A stretch of 64,000 nucleotides of DNA, from positions 1,178,001-1,242,000 of the forward strand of contig JADLSH010000184.1 in the NCBI GenBank assembly GCA_016169945.1. The letters are read 5' to 3'. Positions 45,118 through 58,800 of this stretch are shown piece after piece; the stretch's first letter is position 1; the number at the start of each line of letters is the position of its first letter. A program made the position numbers and the translations under genes. The stretch is from Trachythela sp. YZ-2020 (Eukaryota > Cnidaria > Anthozoa > Malacalcyonacea > Clavulariidae). Below the pieces are notes generated by a model that was given only the letters and a program-made list of their open reading frames with translations, ran no database searches and had not been told where the DNA came from.

Positions 45118-48100
45118 GTAAGTCAGTAAAACTGACTTTGTTACAGTTTTACGCCAGAAGTAGTCGATGGCCTTTTTAACGTTCGCCATGAGTGCTTCTC
45201 GCATTCTTTCACTTAATTCAAGGGATTGGGATTTGGTTTAATTTTCAATTTTTCAATTTCGTTTAATTTTCAATATTTGTCAGACTGTTTGTTGTGACGA
45301 ATCGTTTAACTGTTGAAACTGAATCTAGCTTAAAGGATTGAAAGCTTCTGGCCCGAAATTTAAATTTTTCCATCATCGACTTATCTGTTTTACGATCGTT
45401 TACGAATTGTTCACAAAAAACTGGCGCATTTCTTAAAAAATGAACATCGAAAAAAAAGTGGTGAAATCCATATTATATGGAAATAATATATTTGCATCAC
45501 TAAATCCATAGTACATCCAGACTATTAATTTCATACTGTATACATAGCATGGAACTGGCAATTAGTATATGGAAATTGGATTTTTCAGTGTAGTATTTCC
45601 AACTAGGATTCGTTCTATTCCATAGTAAGGTTTTGAAAAAGATTTCCAGTAGAAAAGCAATGTTGGAGAGTGCCGAACTATTTAACTCTTCTCGTTCGTT
45701 TGAGTTGAAAAACAGAATATATGAAATACATGCAAGTAAAGCATTCATGATATAAAACCTGGCCGCAATCACTACATCAGCAGGGGTCCGAAAACAACTT
45801 TATAATGATCATAATTGGACGAATTTGGGCAAAGAAAAGTAGTTTGTCGGATAATTCGTTTGATAAACGCGACAAATATGCATGAGACAGGTCATCTGTC
45901 AAGTAGAACTATTTGCGCATAGTTGGGCTATACACAGACGAACTTGCTTGTGAAGTTATAGTTTTGATAGTTATCCTTCTATATGATCAGACTATATGTG
46001 TATAAAATAAGCCTGCGCGGCATTAGACAAATTATCAGAAAAATGTAAGTCATGATTTTTTCTCCGAACCATGCATGGTCACCATAGTTCGCGCTATTCT
46101 ATAGCTAGTTCGTCTGGATACTTCGTCTTGTGTTTACACTAAGAACGATGTTTTGTCAGCCGTATTTTCTCATGCTTGACTCTAATTAGAAAGTGCTATC
46201 CTACATGCTTAAGTAAGAAAGCTATAACAAGATCGAACATAGCCGAATAGTGCGTATAATATAGAAATGAAATTACAATAGCCAACTGCTATCGAAAGGC
46301 GCCATGCATTAGCCACCTTTCATTTGCATTGATTTAAACGATATTGGTATCAGAGTTTGAAATTCATAATAGAGATACATTTAAATTCCAAAAGCGCAAT
46401 TTTCACACAATTTTCAAAATTATGATATATGGTTTCACTTGTTCTTGCACGCACTACATACATGCTATATATACATACAGTACAAAATCAGGGCCATGCA
46501 ACTATATTTGTAATCGGTATACTATCATGCAGTTGAAGACAAAACCGCCATGGTGATAAAAGTAATCAACGAACAATGATCAAAGATTGTCAAAAATTAC
46601 TATCTGAATCTGAATTAGCCTATATATCGTTTGGCAACGCGTGTAGCAAAAAATCAAAATAGTAACTTAACAATAACGAAAATTCACTGAAATATCTTTC
46701 AAAATTCTTACTATGAAAATAGTATAGTTGGAAATAGTATGAAAATGGCAATTATAGTATGGTATAGATATACTAATTCCATATAGAAATTGCCATTTTC
46801 ATACTATGAAAACACTATATACTCTGGAGATATAATATAGAAACACTATAGCTATATGGATTATGGAATTAGCATTTCCATGCATATATTATTTCCATGC
46901 TAATGATTTAAAAAATGTGCGAATTATGTTCCAGTACATGATTCCAGTGCACAATTTGAAGAATATTTCTACATTTTTTGCAGTAGTTGACGGAACTAAT
47001 ATAAGAACATGCTCTATATATTTTTTATGTAATATATATACACTAGTTAATCTATCACGGACTTCAGTTAACAGTCATACAGTGTTACATTATAAAAGTT
47101 TCTATATATGATCACAGTGGTCTTTAGAAGAAGTATATGCACAGGCACCAACTTTGATTAAAATATACTTTGTGTTTGATCAAAGAAATTTCGACAATGC
47201 ATGTAAACCAGCCAAGATATTTAACTAGTGTAAAGGTCGATTGTTCGAGATATTTAAGCCGGTTACAGACGAGCAAGTTTTCTATGACAAGTTTTTATAT
47301 GACAAGTTTTATTTGCTCGTCTGTATACGCAACTTTGGCAATTTTTTCTATGACAAGTACACTTGTTCAAAAGCTAACATACTAGCTTTTGAACAAGTGT
47401 ACTTGTCATAGAAAAAATTGGCAAAGTAAAATTTTGCTTGTCTGTATGGGTCAACAAGGAAAACTTGTCAAAGTAATTTGAGCACTTATATAGGTACGGT
47501 TGGTCAGCAATCTATTGTTGTATTCGCTATCATTGCGGTCAAAAAACCAAAAACTTGTCATAAAAAATTTGTTGTACGTACACACGTGCGATTGGCAAAT
47601 AAAACTTGTCATATAAAAACTTGTCATAGAAAACTTGCTCGTCTGTAAGAGGTCGTGTACATATACTGCAGCTGGCTTACGTTGCTATACAATTCGCACT
47701 TTTTTATTATTAAGCAAGCAAAGTTGACAACAGTTTAATATAAAAATGAATATAAGAAATCAATCAACGCCTCTAGATCTGAATTAGTAATTGGAAACGT
47801 GAAAAATTGTGTTAAATTTTTTGGCACAGTAATTGCAACTTTATAATATAGCTAGGCCATGTTATACACGAGCCAATTTTTGCTGCAACTTTCAACGCAA
47901 TTTCGGACACAGAGCGATGTTATAGGTAAAATGTATGTTCAAAAAATCAATCAAAGGACAAAAACCATATGCACTGTCACTGACTCTTAATTTTAGGCAT
48001 GTTGTATTTTATATTTTACGACAATCTTTGTTTGTTCCGTGAGGGCAGTACACTATGACAACAAATTATTGATAAATATTTGTTTTACTACGTCAGAGGG

Positions 48101-51100
48101 TCTCATATCCCGGCTATAATGATTGCTTTGCATACAAAATGGGTATTAACACTTTTTGTTCTTGATTAATTTTGTGCCGTGATTAAATGTATTTTCTAGA
48201 TAATAGTATAACAATAATAATAATAATTTGATATTATCTATATTGATAATTGAGAATATTTGAAATGAATTCCTTTATATATAGATGCTGGAGTGATAAT
48301 ATTCGCTTCTCGTTTTTAACATTGACGTTGTTTAACTGATAACATAACAGTATGATAATATTAATAAGAATATTAATTAATTGATAATATCAAAATATGG
48401 ATATTTGATAATTTTGCTTGATAGAACTCGTTAATAAAAGCTGGAATGATAAGATTACGTATAATTGGCTTGAAAATCTATTTCTGATATTGATCCAAAT
48501 GAATTATTTAATTGCGAAGCCTAATAAAAGCTGATTGTCATCTACGTGCCTATTGGTATTATCTCAAACGTGCGGTGCCAGTGTGGGTAGAGTATAGCAA
48601 ATACGGCGGTTGACTGTTGTGTAAAACTACCTGAAAAATACAATGAGAACTTCGACGTTTCGAGCGAAGGCCCTTCGTCTGGAAGTTAGTAGGAACTACT
48701 AACCTACTAACTTCCAGACGAAGGACCTTCGCTCGAAACGTCGAAGTTCTCATTGTATTTTTCAGGTAGTTTTACACAACAATCAACCGCCCTATTGGTA
48801 TTGTTTGATCCATCTCTCGTAAACTGTCAAGATTTATGTAAACAAGACCAAAAAGGGAATCTCTGCAGCTGTTGAAAATGCGAATGGTTTTGGCTATTAA
48901 TCTTATATATTAGCAATATCATCCCACGGTTATGAAAGTGCTGAGAGAATAGACATATGGGGTAATATCACGGCATGACAATTATAGCATTCTTCTCTCA
49001 TTTTAGAGAAATGACGAGTCACATAACAATAAAATGCGATTTTCCTAATTTGCAGGCATGGTTTTACACTGAAATCGTAATGACAATATTGGTTTAATAA
49101 GTTTCATCTAATGTCTTAATGAGTATAATGTATAGAATCTAAACAAAAAAAAATTACCGAAATATTCATGAACCAAGCCTGTTCCATGAAAAGATATGAA
49201 ATTGTATTCATATTGAAAATCACTATCAAGTGAGCATTTACCCTTTTGTTCCACATGAGATTTCCGTTCTCACTGATTTCACCTTATATAAGGAGATCTG
49301 CGTTACCCACAAATATACAGAATTCGACGAAAAAGCCCAGCTGTGATTATATAGAACACAGTTTTTATCTTATAAAAGTATAAGACTTTTGTTTAAGAAT
49401 TATAGCAGCACTAACTCCACCGCTGAGTATCAAGGAGACCAGAAGAATCCTGCAGTACAGGAAATCTGGGATCAAGACAACCAGCAGCTTGCCCACAAAG
49501 CTTCTATGTTAAATGAACTAAACCCATTACAAATATCACAGAATGGTACAATTAGGAGAACAGCATCCTATATACCGGATGACGCAAGAAATGTTCCCCA
49601 ATTCAATGTTAAGAATAACTTAAATATACGAAAGCAAACCATTTCTTTTCACGATGTCCATATATATCTCAACTTAAATTTATGTAAACCGAAATTTTAT
49701 TGCCAATGCCCTGTCATACGCATCGATTCTATAATTTGTGGAACCCCAATTTGCTTTTCTCTGCATTAATTGTGCTTCCTTTAACAATATATAAATAGAA
49801 TATGTATGTACTAAATTTTAAATTCTCTTCTTTGTATATAGATGAAGAAACAACAACATCATCATCAAAAACAACAACAGCAACAACAACAGCAACAGCA
49901 ACAACAACAACAACAACAGCAACAACAACAACAGCAACAACAACAGCAACAATAACAGTAACAAATCCTACAAGCACAGAGGATAACTTGGCAATCTACA
50001 AACAATTCACGAAGGAAGAGAACTTCACCCAAGCTCAGCAATTTTGTCAAAGAAATCTAAATGGCGACCTTATAAAAATTGTTGAACTCAACTTCACTCT
50101 CGACGAAACTTTGCCTTCATTGACAGGCTGGATTGGTCTCGGTTTATCGAATTCTACCTTTCGATGGTTTACTAATGAAACCGCTTCGGAAATAATGCAT
50201 TGCTTTCCCAGACCTAACATAACAGAACCTCACTGTGTGTTTTTTGAGTATATGAACCAGAATTCGGGTGACATTCCTCTGTCTTCCATTGATAAATCTT
50301 GCACAACATGCCAACATGTTACTGCCGTATTTTTTGCGTGTGTTAAAGGTAATGCTACGGTTGCTGTTCGTCGGTATATTTTACGAATGATGCTTGCTGT
50401 CAATAGCGGTTATTTTTTCTGAAGTGGGCTTTTTCTGAACACACCAGCTAATAAGCCAATTGTAAATATTTATTTAATTTAATAAATTACTTTTATAATT
50501 AATGATCAAAGCATTAATTATTAAATCTAAACTAAATATAAATTAATTATTTATATGGTTAGGTATTTAATCGATACTTTGGTTAATTATCAGTAATTAA
50601 TTAATTAGTGATTGCAACAAATCCAATGTAAAACTGTAAAATGATATTTACGGTTTTTCAACTTGTATGTTAGGGTAATTATAGTTGAAACCCCAGATCT
50701 CCAGTAAGAGCCATCACTTATTGTTGTTCCAGGTGTTAAGGCTCTTTTCCACTCGTCGCAAAAATCAACTCGCAAGCTCGCTGCGAGTACTTTCATCCAA
50801 TCACAATGCTCGACAGTTTATTTTAATTACATGCAAGAACTCGCAGCGAGTTGGTTTTGCGATGAGTGGAAAAGAGCCTTTAGTGACTTGAATCAACAGT
50901 GTCATGTCAATTTTCATAATTATTTTAGTGGAAGTGGAGACAACAACAACTGCAGCTATCCAAAGTTCATCAAGCTCCATAAACATTATTGATTCAAGCT
51001 CTTCACAAAAAGCAGGTATATAACGAACTGGTTATGGGTATGAGCCTGGTCAAACGAGGGTGAGAGTTGATGAGAGTTAGCAAGCGATAGTTTGCATGAG

Positions 51101-52817
51101 AGTTTCATCAACTCATATTGGATAGCTCTATCATTTTGAAGCTGTTCTTTCTAGAGGTCCAGTACTGGTCATTCCCTTATTCCCTGTTCTTCTCTTCATC
51201 TCTCCATAACTTCCTTTCTTCAATTCCGTTAACATCCCATTTCTTTCCCTTCCACTTGGTATTTTTCCCATTCATCCTCTAGTTCTGTAAGCAACCAGGG
51301 ACGTCGCGAAAGCATGAACATTGGGGGGGTGTCCTGAAATTTTGACCAAGTTTTGGGGAACATTTTGACCAACTTTCAAGTTTTACGTTTTGACAACGTC
51401 ACTTACGTGAAGGAGAAACTGAATGCTTGTTGGGGCTGAATGCTTGTTGGGGGGGGGGGGGCGGTTTGTGCTAGGTAATTTAAGTTCCCGTAAAATTGTA
51501 AACAGCATTTTTAAGAAAATAATATTTCAATGACTTTAACATCTTTACTCCAAACTAAATTACTGCACAGTTGTAGAGAAGCAACTTAGAAAATTAGAAA
51601 AGCAACTTAGCTTATATTGACTGATAAGCACTTCATCTTGCAAGGATATAGTGGATCAAGAATAATCAAGGTGAGGTTTACTGGTTTAGCTAGATTTTCG
51701 TATTTATGCGCAAAACAAAACAGAAAATGTTGACTGTTAAACCGGATGTCAATTCGCTGCTAATTCGCTCCCTGTTGGTCAATAAGTATTTTGGTTTTTG
51801 ACTATATACTTTCGCACTTTCAGCTTATAAGTGACCAATTATTTTGACCAAAATGTTTCCAGTTTGACCAACTTTTCCCGCTTAAAATTATTGGGGGGGT
51901 GTAACACCCCCCCACACCCCCCCAGTAGCGACGTCCCTGTTTAAAGCAACCCTTGCCTACAAACTAATAGAGAACTTAAACATGTAGGACGGCAACGCGA
52001 CGACGACGGCTATTAATACAATGAGACGTCGATGAAAATAAATGAATTATTAAAGTCCCACATACGGGAGTTTTAGACGTGGTTCTCCCTCTGTTTACAA
52101 CGTCAAATCACAGATTTTCACGCCTTGTACACAACGCCTGCAATTCAAGCCGCAACAAGTGCTACTTCAAATTGGTTCAGTAGAACTCTTCTCAACCATA
52201 AAGCCAGTGTCTTGAATTTCTTAAACTGTATTAAATTCATACGATTGATAATACACCACAAGTTTTCTTTACAATCGTTTATTTGAAGGAGTTTGTTGTG
52301 GCCGTCGTCGTCGCGTTGCCGTCCTACATGCTTAAGTTCTCTAATATGTCCAATCCATTTTTCTTTGATCTTGTAATCCTTCCAATAAACACTGCTCCTC
52401 TTTCACCGTCTCTAGAATTTCTTCTTCTCTGTCCAACTCATTTTCTACATTCTTCATTGGACTGCGTGTTTGCTACATTGGACTCTTATTGTCTCGTCTT
52501 CATGTAGAACTGATTCAACCATATGATTCATCCGTTAATGTAGCATCTAGCACAATTTCATCGTCAACAGCAGCCACATCATCATCGTCATCAGCAACAA
52601 CAGCAGAAGCGACAACAATAACAACAACGACAACAACAATAGCAACACTAACAGCAACAACAACAACAGCACTAATAACAAAAGAAAAAACATCATCTGT
52701 AATAGAAGGGACAACAACAAAATCAACAACAACAGCAACAACAACAACAGCACTAATAACAAAAGAAACAACATCATCTGTAATAGAAGGGACAACAACA
52801 AAATCAACAACAACAGC

Positions 52818-52849
<32 letters not shown>

Positions 52850-55800
52850 CGGAGGCAACAATATCAAGTGTAGCAACGAGAATAGAGGGAACAAAACCAT
52901 TGACATCGACACCAAATATTGCTTCATCTTCGGACGTAACAGGTAAACAAATAACTGAAATAGATATCGTTCCAACTCACATCGTCGTCGTCACCTTGGA
53001 CGAATTTGTAACAAGTTGTGAGTGACAATCTTGTAGCTACCTGATAAAGTGACAACATTATTACAACTTGTTGACAAGCTTGCTACAAGTCTGTTGCGAA
53101 CACATCTATTGTTGACTTTATCTGAGATTTTTATGTGTATACAAACGGAAAAGCGTGTTCGCTCATACATAATTTTGTGACATTTTCTAGGCTTGCCAAC
53201 CGAATTCAGTTCTTCGATGATTAATCCGACTACCACAGGTATATAAAGTAAAAGTTATATATTTATTGGTTCATATATTGATATATAATATCCTTTGTAT
53301 TTTCTGTTTAATGGGATTTTCTATTTTTAGTGTCCAGTGTTGTACCATCTTCAAGTAAAGCAAAAAACAAAGTAAGTATTCGCCATTAAATTACAGAAAA
53401 AATAGAATCCATTTCAATGCGTGATTCCATGCATGAAAAGCGGGTAACATGGCTACTATAACTTCCACACCGAAGGGCCTTGTTATGTTTTTCAGTGGTT
53501 TGATCCTGGAAACCCACCTCAAGAAAATCCAATTCAATGGAATTATTGGTGATACAATGGGTTTTGCTTGTGTATTTCACCTCTGCCCTGGAATTTCGTC
53601 TCAATCGCATGTGAGAAGAGTGCTTCCTGTTTGACGCTACCAAACGCTATGCTTGCTCTCGAATTTCGCAGACACAAAATACAGTTAGTTTTTGTTAGAA
53701 ATATGCCCAAGACCAGTGGCAGAGAGAGCGATTGCATGGTAGACTTTTTTCAGTCATTTCAGTCACGGTAGATGGGAAAATATATTCTTCAGCTCGGAGT
53801 GAAAGAATGGCAATTTTATGGGAGAATATGTTAATTTGTACTAACCTTTTTTTATCCATTTTTAACTATTTTTTCAGGTTGATGAATATAGAAAGGACAT
53901 TCAGAGAATCAAGGTCGATGAGCCAAATGCTTTAGAAGTGAGTGGATTTTAGTCTTCTTTTATATTCTGAATTTCACATATGAAATGTGTGGCCGAGGCA
54001 ATTTGTTGCTGCAACTTGCATGCAACGCAATTTCGGACACAGAGCGATGTTAGGTAAACAGTATATTCGCGAATAAATTGTGAACATGAATCTCGTTTTA
54101 CTTTGCCGATATTTTTCTTGCTAAACATGCCCAGAAGGCAACAAAGAAATGAATGAGAATGATAATATCAGTGAAGTGAAACGCTGGCCATGTTCACTGT
54201 TTTTCTGTGCGTACATTTCCACATAACATGGCTCTGTGCAGAAATTGCGTTGCAAGCTGCAGCACAAATTTGCCCGTGTAACATACGGTCTATATTTATG
54301 CAGTTTTGTTGTTTTAGTAAAAATTCGCACGATTCAGAGGGAGGGATTTCAAAATGACTAAAATGCCTGCCATCGTAAAATGATTTCTGGCTTATTTTTT
54401 CAGCAAATTGTCAACAAAACAACGGACATACTTCAAGAAGATGCGTTCACGGATACCACGAGTTCACTTCTTGCCGTACCGCAAATATTGGAAGAAAAAT
54501 TAACGGAATATGCCAGGGTCAATATAGAAAAACTACCCAATGGAACACTTAAGAAAAAAACGGATGCATTTGGTTAGTCAATACGGTATAAGCCAATGCA
54601 TATAATGTCGACTGCGCATCCATATGACGCGTTCTGCGTCGGGATGAAATTGCAGTTGAATCATAACATGTAGCTGAGACTGGAAGAATTAAAATATGCA
54701 AATACCAAAGTATTCAACTGTTCAATCGTTCATTTGTGTTTCACATATAGCAACAATAAAGCTGTGCATAAAACAATTTTTGTACCAGCATATTTTGTTT
54801 TTATGTCAAGCAAAATATGTTATAACGAGTCGACCTTCGAGCAATTTTTGCATATTCAAATCATGATTGAAATTCTATTTTTCAGAAATATTATTGATGG
54901 ATATGACACGCACAAAGAAGTCTTATATAATGTTCCCTGAATTTGAAGAAAATAATGAAACCAGGCAGCAACATGCCGAACTTCCAGATTTCATTACTAT
55001 TCCACTGGATTCGTCTTCCTCAAACAATTCTGTTTTTGTTGGGATTCTCTATCATACTCTGGGAAGCTCTGACGACGACGTTTCTCTAAAGTAATTAAAC
55101 TAACTTTATTTATACTGGATAGCTCTACCAGTTCTCTTTAGAGATCGAGTAAGGGCCACCTCTTATTGATCCAGTTTTACTATGTACAGATGGAAACCTA
55201 AACCATACTAACTTTATTTATACTGGATAGCCTTATCAGTTTTAAGCTGTTTTCCTTAGAGGTCCATTAAAGGCAATCTCTTATTGAGATTGATACTGCT
55301 CAATCAGCACTAGTTCTATTATGTTTTATGTTTTATTACAGGGACTCGAAAGATTCAACTAAACGGAAGTTAATATCGAATATAATTTCAGCTGAAATTA
55401 GTCCAAAACTAACGGGGAATTTGACCAACATCACTTTTACACTAACACATGACAACCACTCGTACGATAAAGTTGATTGTGCCTTCATCAATGAATCAGT
55501 GACAAAACGTGCACGTAACTCGCCAATGTTCTCAATGAGAGGTTGTAGTAAGGTGTCCTCTGACGGATCTCGCACAAGATGTACATGCAATCACATGACT
55601 AGCTTTGCTGTCCTCACCAAAATAGATGGAAAATCAGATGCTGTAAGTACTTTTGGTCGCACAAAAGAATCACATTCAAATCAAGTTACGATCACGTGAT
55701 ATTTGCATGAAAATCACACGATGGTAGTACAACGATCACAAGACAGTCGCACGACAATCTACAGCAACAACTTGTGACAAACCAGCAGCATGCTGACTTG

Positions 55801-58800
55801 CACCAATGCTGTTTCAACTTGTTGTGTTCGCACTGCTTGTTCCCAGCTTGTTGACAAGTTGTCATAGGCTTGTGGACAAATTGCTACAAGGTTGTTCCAT
55901 CAACAGATTTGTTACAAGTCGTTTCAACAAGTTGTTATCGTCTGGCAATTCAACAACTTGTTAACAAGTTGTGAGTGACAACCTTGTAGCAACTTGATAA
56001 AATGACAACATTGTTACAACTTGTTGACAAGCTTGCTACAAGCCTGTTGCGAGATTCAGATTTAGTTTCAATTTTCATACAATTACCATTTCAGGTTGCT
56101 GCTGGACATCGCAAGGCCCTCAGTTTAATTACCTATATCGGTATTACGTTATCATTGATCGGGGAAACATTGACCGTTGCCAGTTATATACTACTCATGT
56201 AAGTACTAAAGGGAGGGTTTTTAACTTCCAGGGAAATGTTTGGTTTTGATTTTTTATTTATTGATTTAGTAAACAATTGAGTCATTCGTTGACTAATTTA
56301 ATGATTTGATAGATGCTTCATCGATTATTTTATTCATTTAGTAATTGATTCATTATGTAATACAGTAGATTAAGTAAATAGTAATTGAGTAGATTAATCG
56401 AATTGTCTTTCTCTGGAACAATCTCTCTCCGATCATTCGTAACAGTGCGTCTGTTTCCTCCTTTAACCAACTTTACACTTATTACTCTTCTAAATTAGAG
56501 TCTACTTTTGATGTAAACAGAATGCGCACTTGGAGAAATTATTGTTCTAATTAAATTCCGCTCTTCAGACAAGCTGATGTTCTTAATTTTTCCTTTCATA
56601 AGTAGTGTATTGTCCTTGTCTTTAATTTACGTCTATTCCTTAATGTTCTGTAACTTTTGTCAGGTTGGTCTTCATATGAGTCCTATGTCCGTTGACCACA
56701 CCTTCAACCATAGTTTAAACATCCATTGATTGATTAACGAAGTTAGCTCCATGTACGTTAATTTAGACCATACTAACGAGTCTTGACCATCGATTAATTA
56801 TAGCCATTTGCTGATATTTTTCTTGCAGTGGCATGAATACAGAACAAGCTCATCTGCATACGAATTTGGCGTTCTCGTTGGGAATAGCACAGATCTTTTT
56901 CTTGGTTGGAATGAACTCCGCAACCAGTGAGGTAGGAACTAATGTCTATTTTCTATGGACGCATGATTCCTTTTACACTTTACAGTGTTAGGGGCTATCT
57001 ATATGGAAGCTGGGCTGAACCGGTAAGCGGGACAGCCCGGTAGGCGAGATCTACCCTTGTAATTATTTTTCTTTCAATCAGATTGCTTGCCTCCTGGTGA
57101 CAGCACTGCTCCATTATTTTTACCTGGCGACATTCTGTTGGATGTTAGTGGAAGGTTTTCATCTTTATCTCATGGTAGTCAAAGTCTTCACCGAGCACAG
57201 CTACCTGAAATTGTACTATCTGTTTTCTTGGGGTGAGTATAAGTTGAGTATATGGTCAAGACTGAATATTGCCCTCTTCAACTTTTGATTGTTGTTGTCG
57301 TTGTTGTCGTCGTCGTCGTTGTTATTGACCAAATTTTCTATTTAGTCACACCGTTGATTGTAGTCGGCTTGGCGCTGATCGCTGCCGCTGCTTCTCCAGC
57401 TGGTATCCATGGTTACGTAAATGGCGAAGATATGTAAGAAATACAGTATTCGCCATTTTTGAATTACTTTTCTTTTGGAAAATACCACGTTTATTTCGCA
57501 AAGCTTTTTTATGCTTAAGCCCGTATTTTCATCAGTGGAATATTATTCCATAAATACAAACTTTTTAACTTATTGTAGTTGGCAAAGTTCACAACATTTA
57601 TATCCTTTAAAGGTGATGTAATGTCCCGATGTAAACAAACCGGCGATGTCCGTTTGTTTACATTTTAAACACGCTATATTTAAAAAATTATGATGTGTTC
57701 TGGTTCGCTATGCTTTAAATAAATACAGATTCGAGTTTCTGATTTAGAAGATGTCGAATTTTAGTCGAAACAACGCGAAATTTGGGCATTGTTTACATCG
57801 CGGGACCCTTATAGCACATGCGCAGAACGGACTTTACATGGTCTTTAATATTATTTTAGCTGTTGGATATCGCATAAGGAAAACTACATTTGGTTCTTCT
57901 TGGGTCCAGTTTTACTGATATGTCTGGTGAGTAGAAAAAATCATTAAGGAGGTTTTATTTTAGAAGAAGATGGGAAGTAATATATCATACACGAGAAGGA
58001 GTTTATTATAGTGATTTGAAACACCGAAAAGTGTGTTGAAAAACAAGGCGCTAGCCGAGTAACATATTTTGAGGTGTTTTTAAATCACTATAATAAACGA
58101 CTTCGAGTGTATGATATAGCTTCTCAAACAAACCAGTATTTAAAGAGAAATTCAACGCGAAAGTTGAGTTAATTTATGGGTGTTTATTACCATGGTATCA
58201 AGACAACGATACGGTGGTGATTTCCTTTGTGTTTTGCTCATGAATTATTAATGAGTTTGCGAAGTAAGATTTAAGAAACTTTAATATAAATTAGCAAAAA
58301 CTCAGAGTCGTATTTGCACTCACACGGTTGAAAATGAAACGCTGAATAAAACATTCAAAACAGTAAGTGCCAGACTATAGTCAGGCTAGTGATTAGTAGC
58401 AACAGTCAGCACTCAGTCAGACTGGTAGTACTGCAATGGCCAGCTTGCAAACCTACCCAGGCAAAGCCTGCATGTCAGAAAATTTCCAGTTGTTTTGGGG
58501 AAGGTTGGCAAAACCCAAAATCTTACCCGGAGGAATGTTGAAAACGTGCTGAGGAGTACAGTATTGTATTAATTGTTTTTTGGTAAATCCTTTCTTAATG
58601 CCACACGCTATATGATTACGTTAATTACACTCGGTAATTGTTTATATTATTCTCTGTTAGGCAAATCTTGTTTTGTTAATTCTGGTGGTGAGAGAGATGG
58701 CAAGAATGAGCAAAACTAAAGGTGGTGGACCCTCGTTACAGTTGAGGTAACTACCACAGCGTATGCCGCTTTTGCCATATATGGTTAATCCGACGCTAGG

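Noticed and set aside
49729..50050. Val-rich and Cys-rich minus-strand frames
   Set aside because: By-products of the ACA/GCA repeats in the Thr-rich part of GPCR exon 2.
52547..52975. 142-residue Leu-rich minus-strand frame
   Set aside because: Reverse complement of the Thr-rich mucin exon; composition comes from ACA/TCA repeats.
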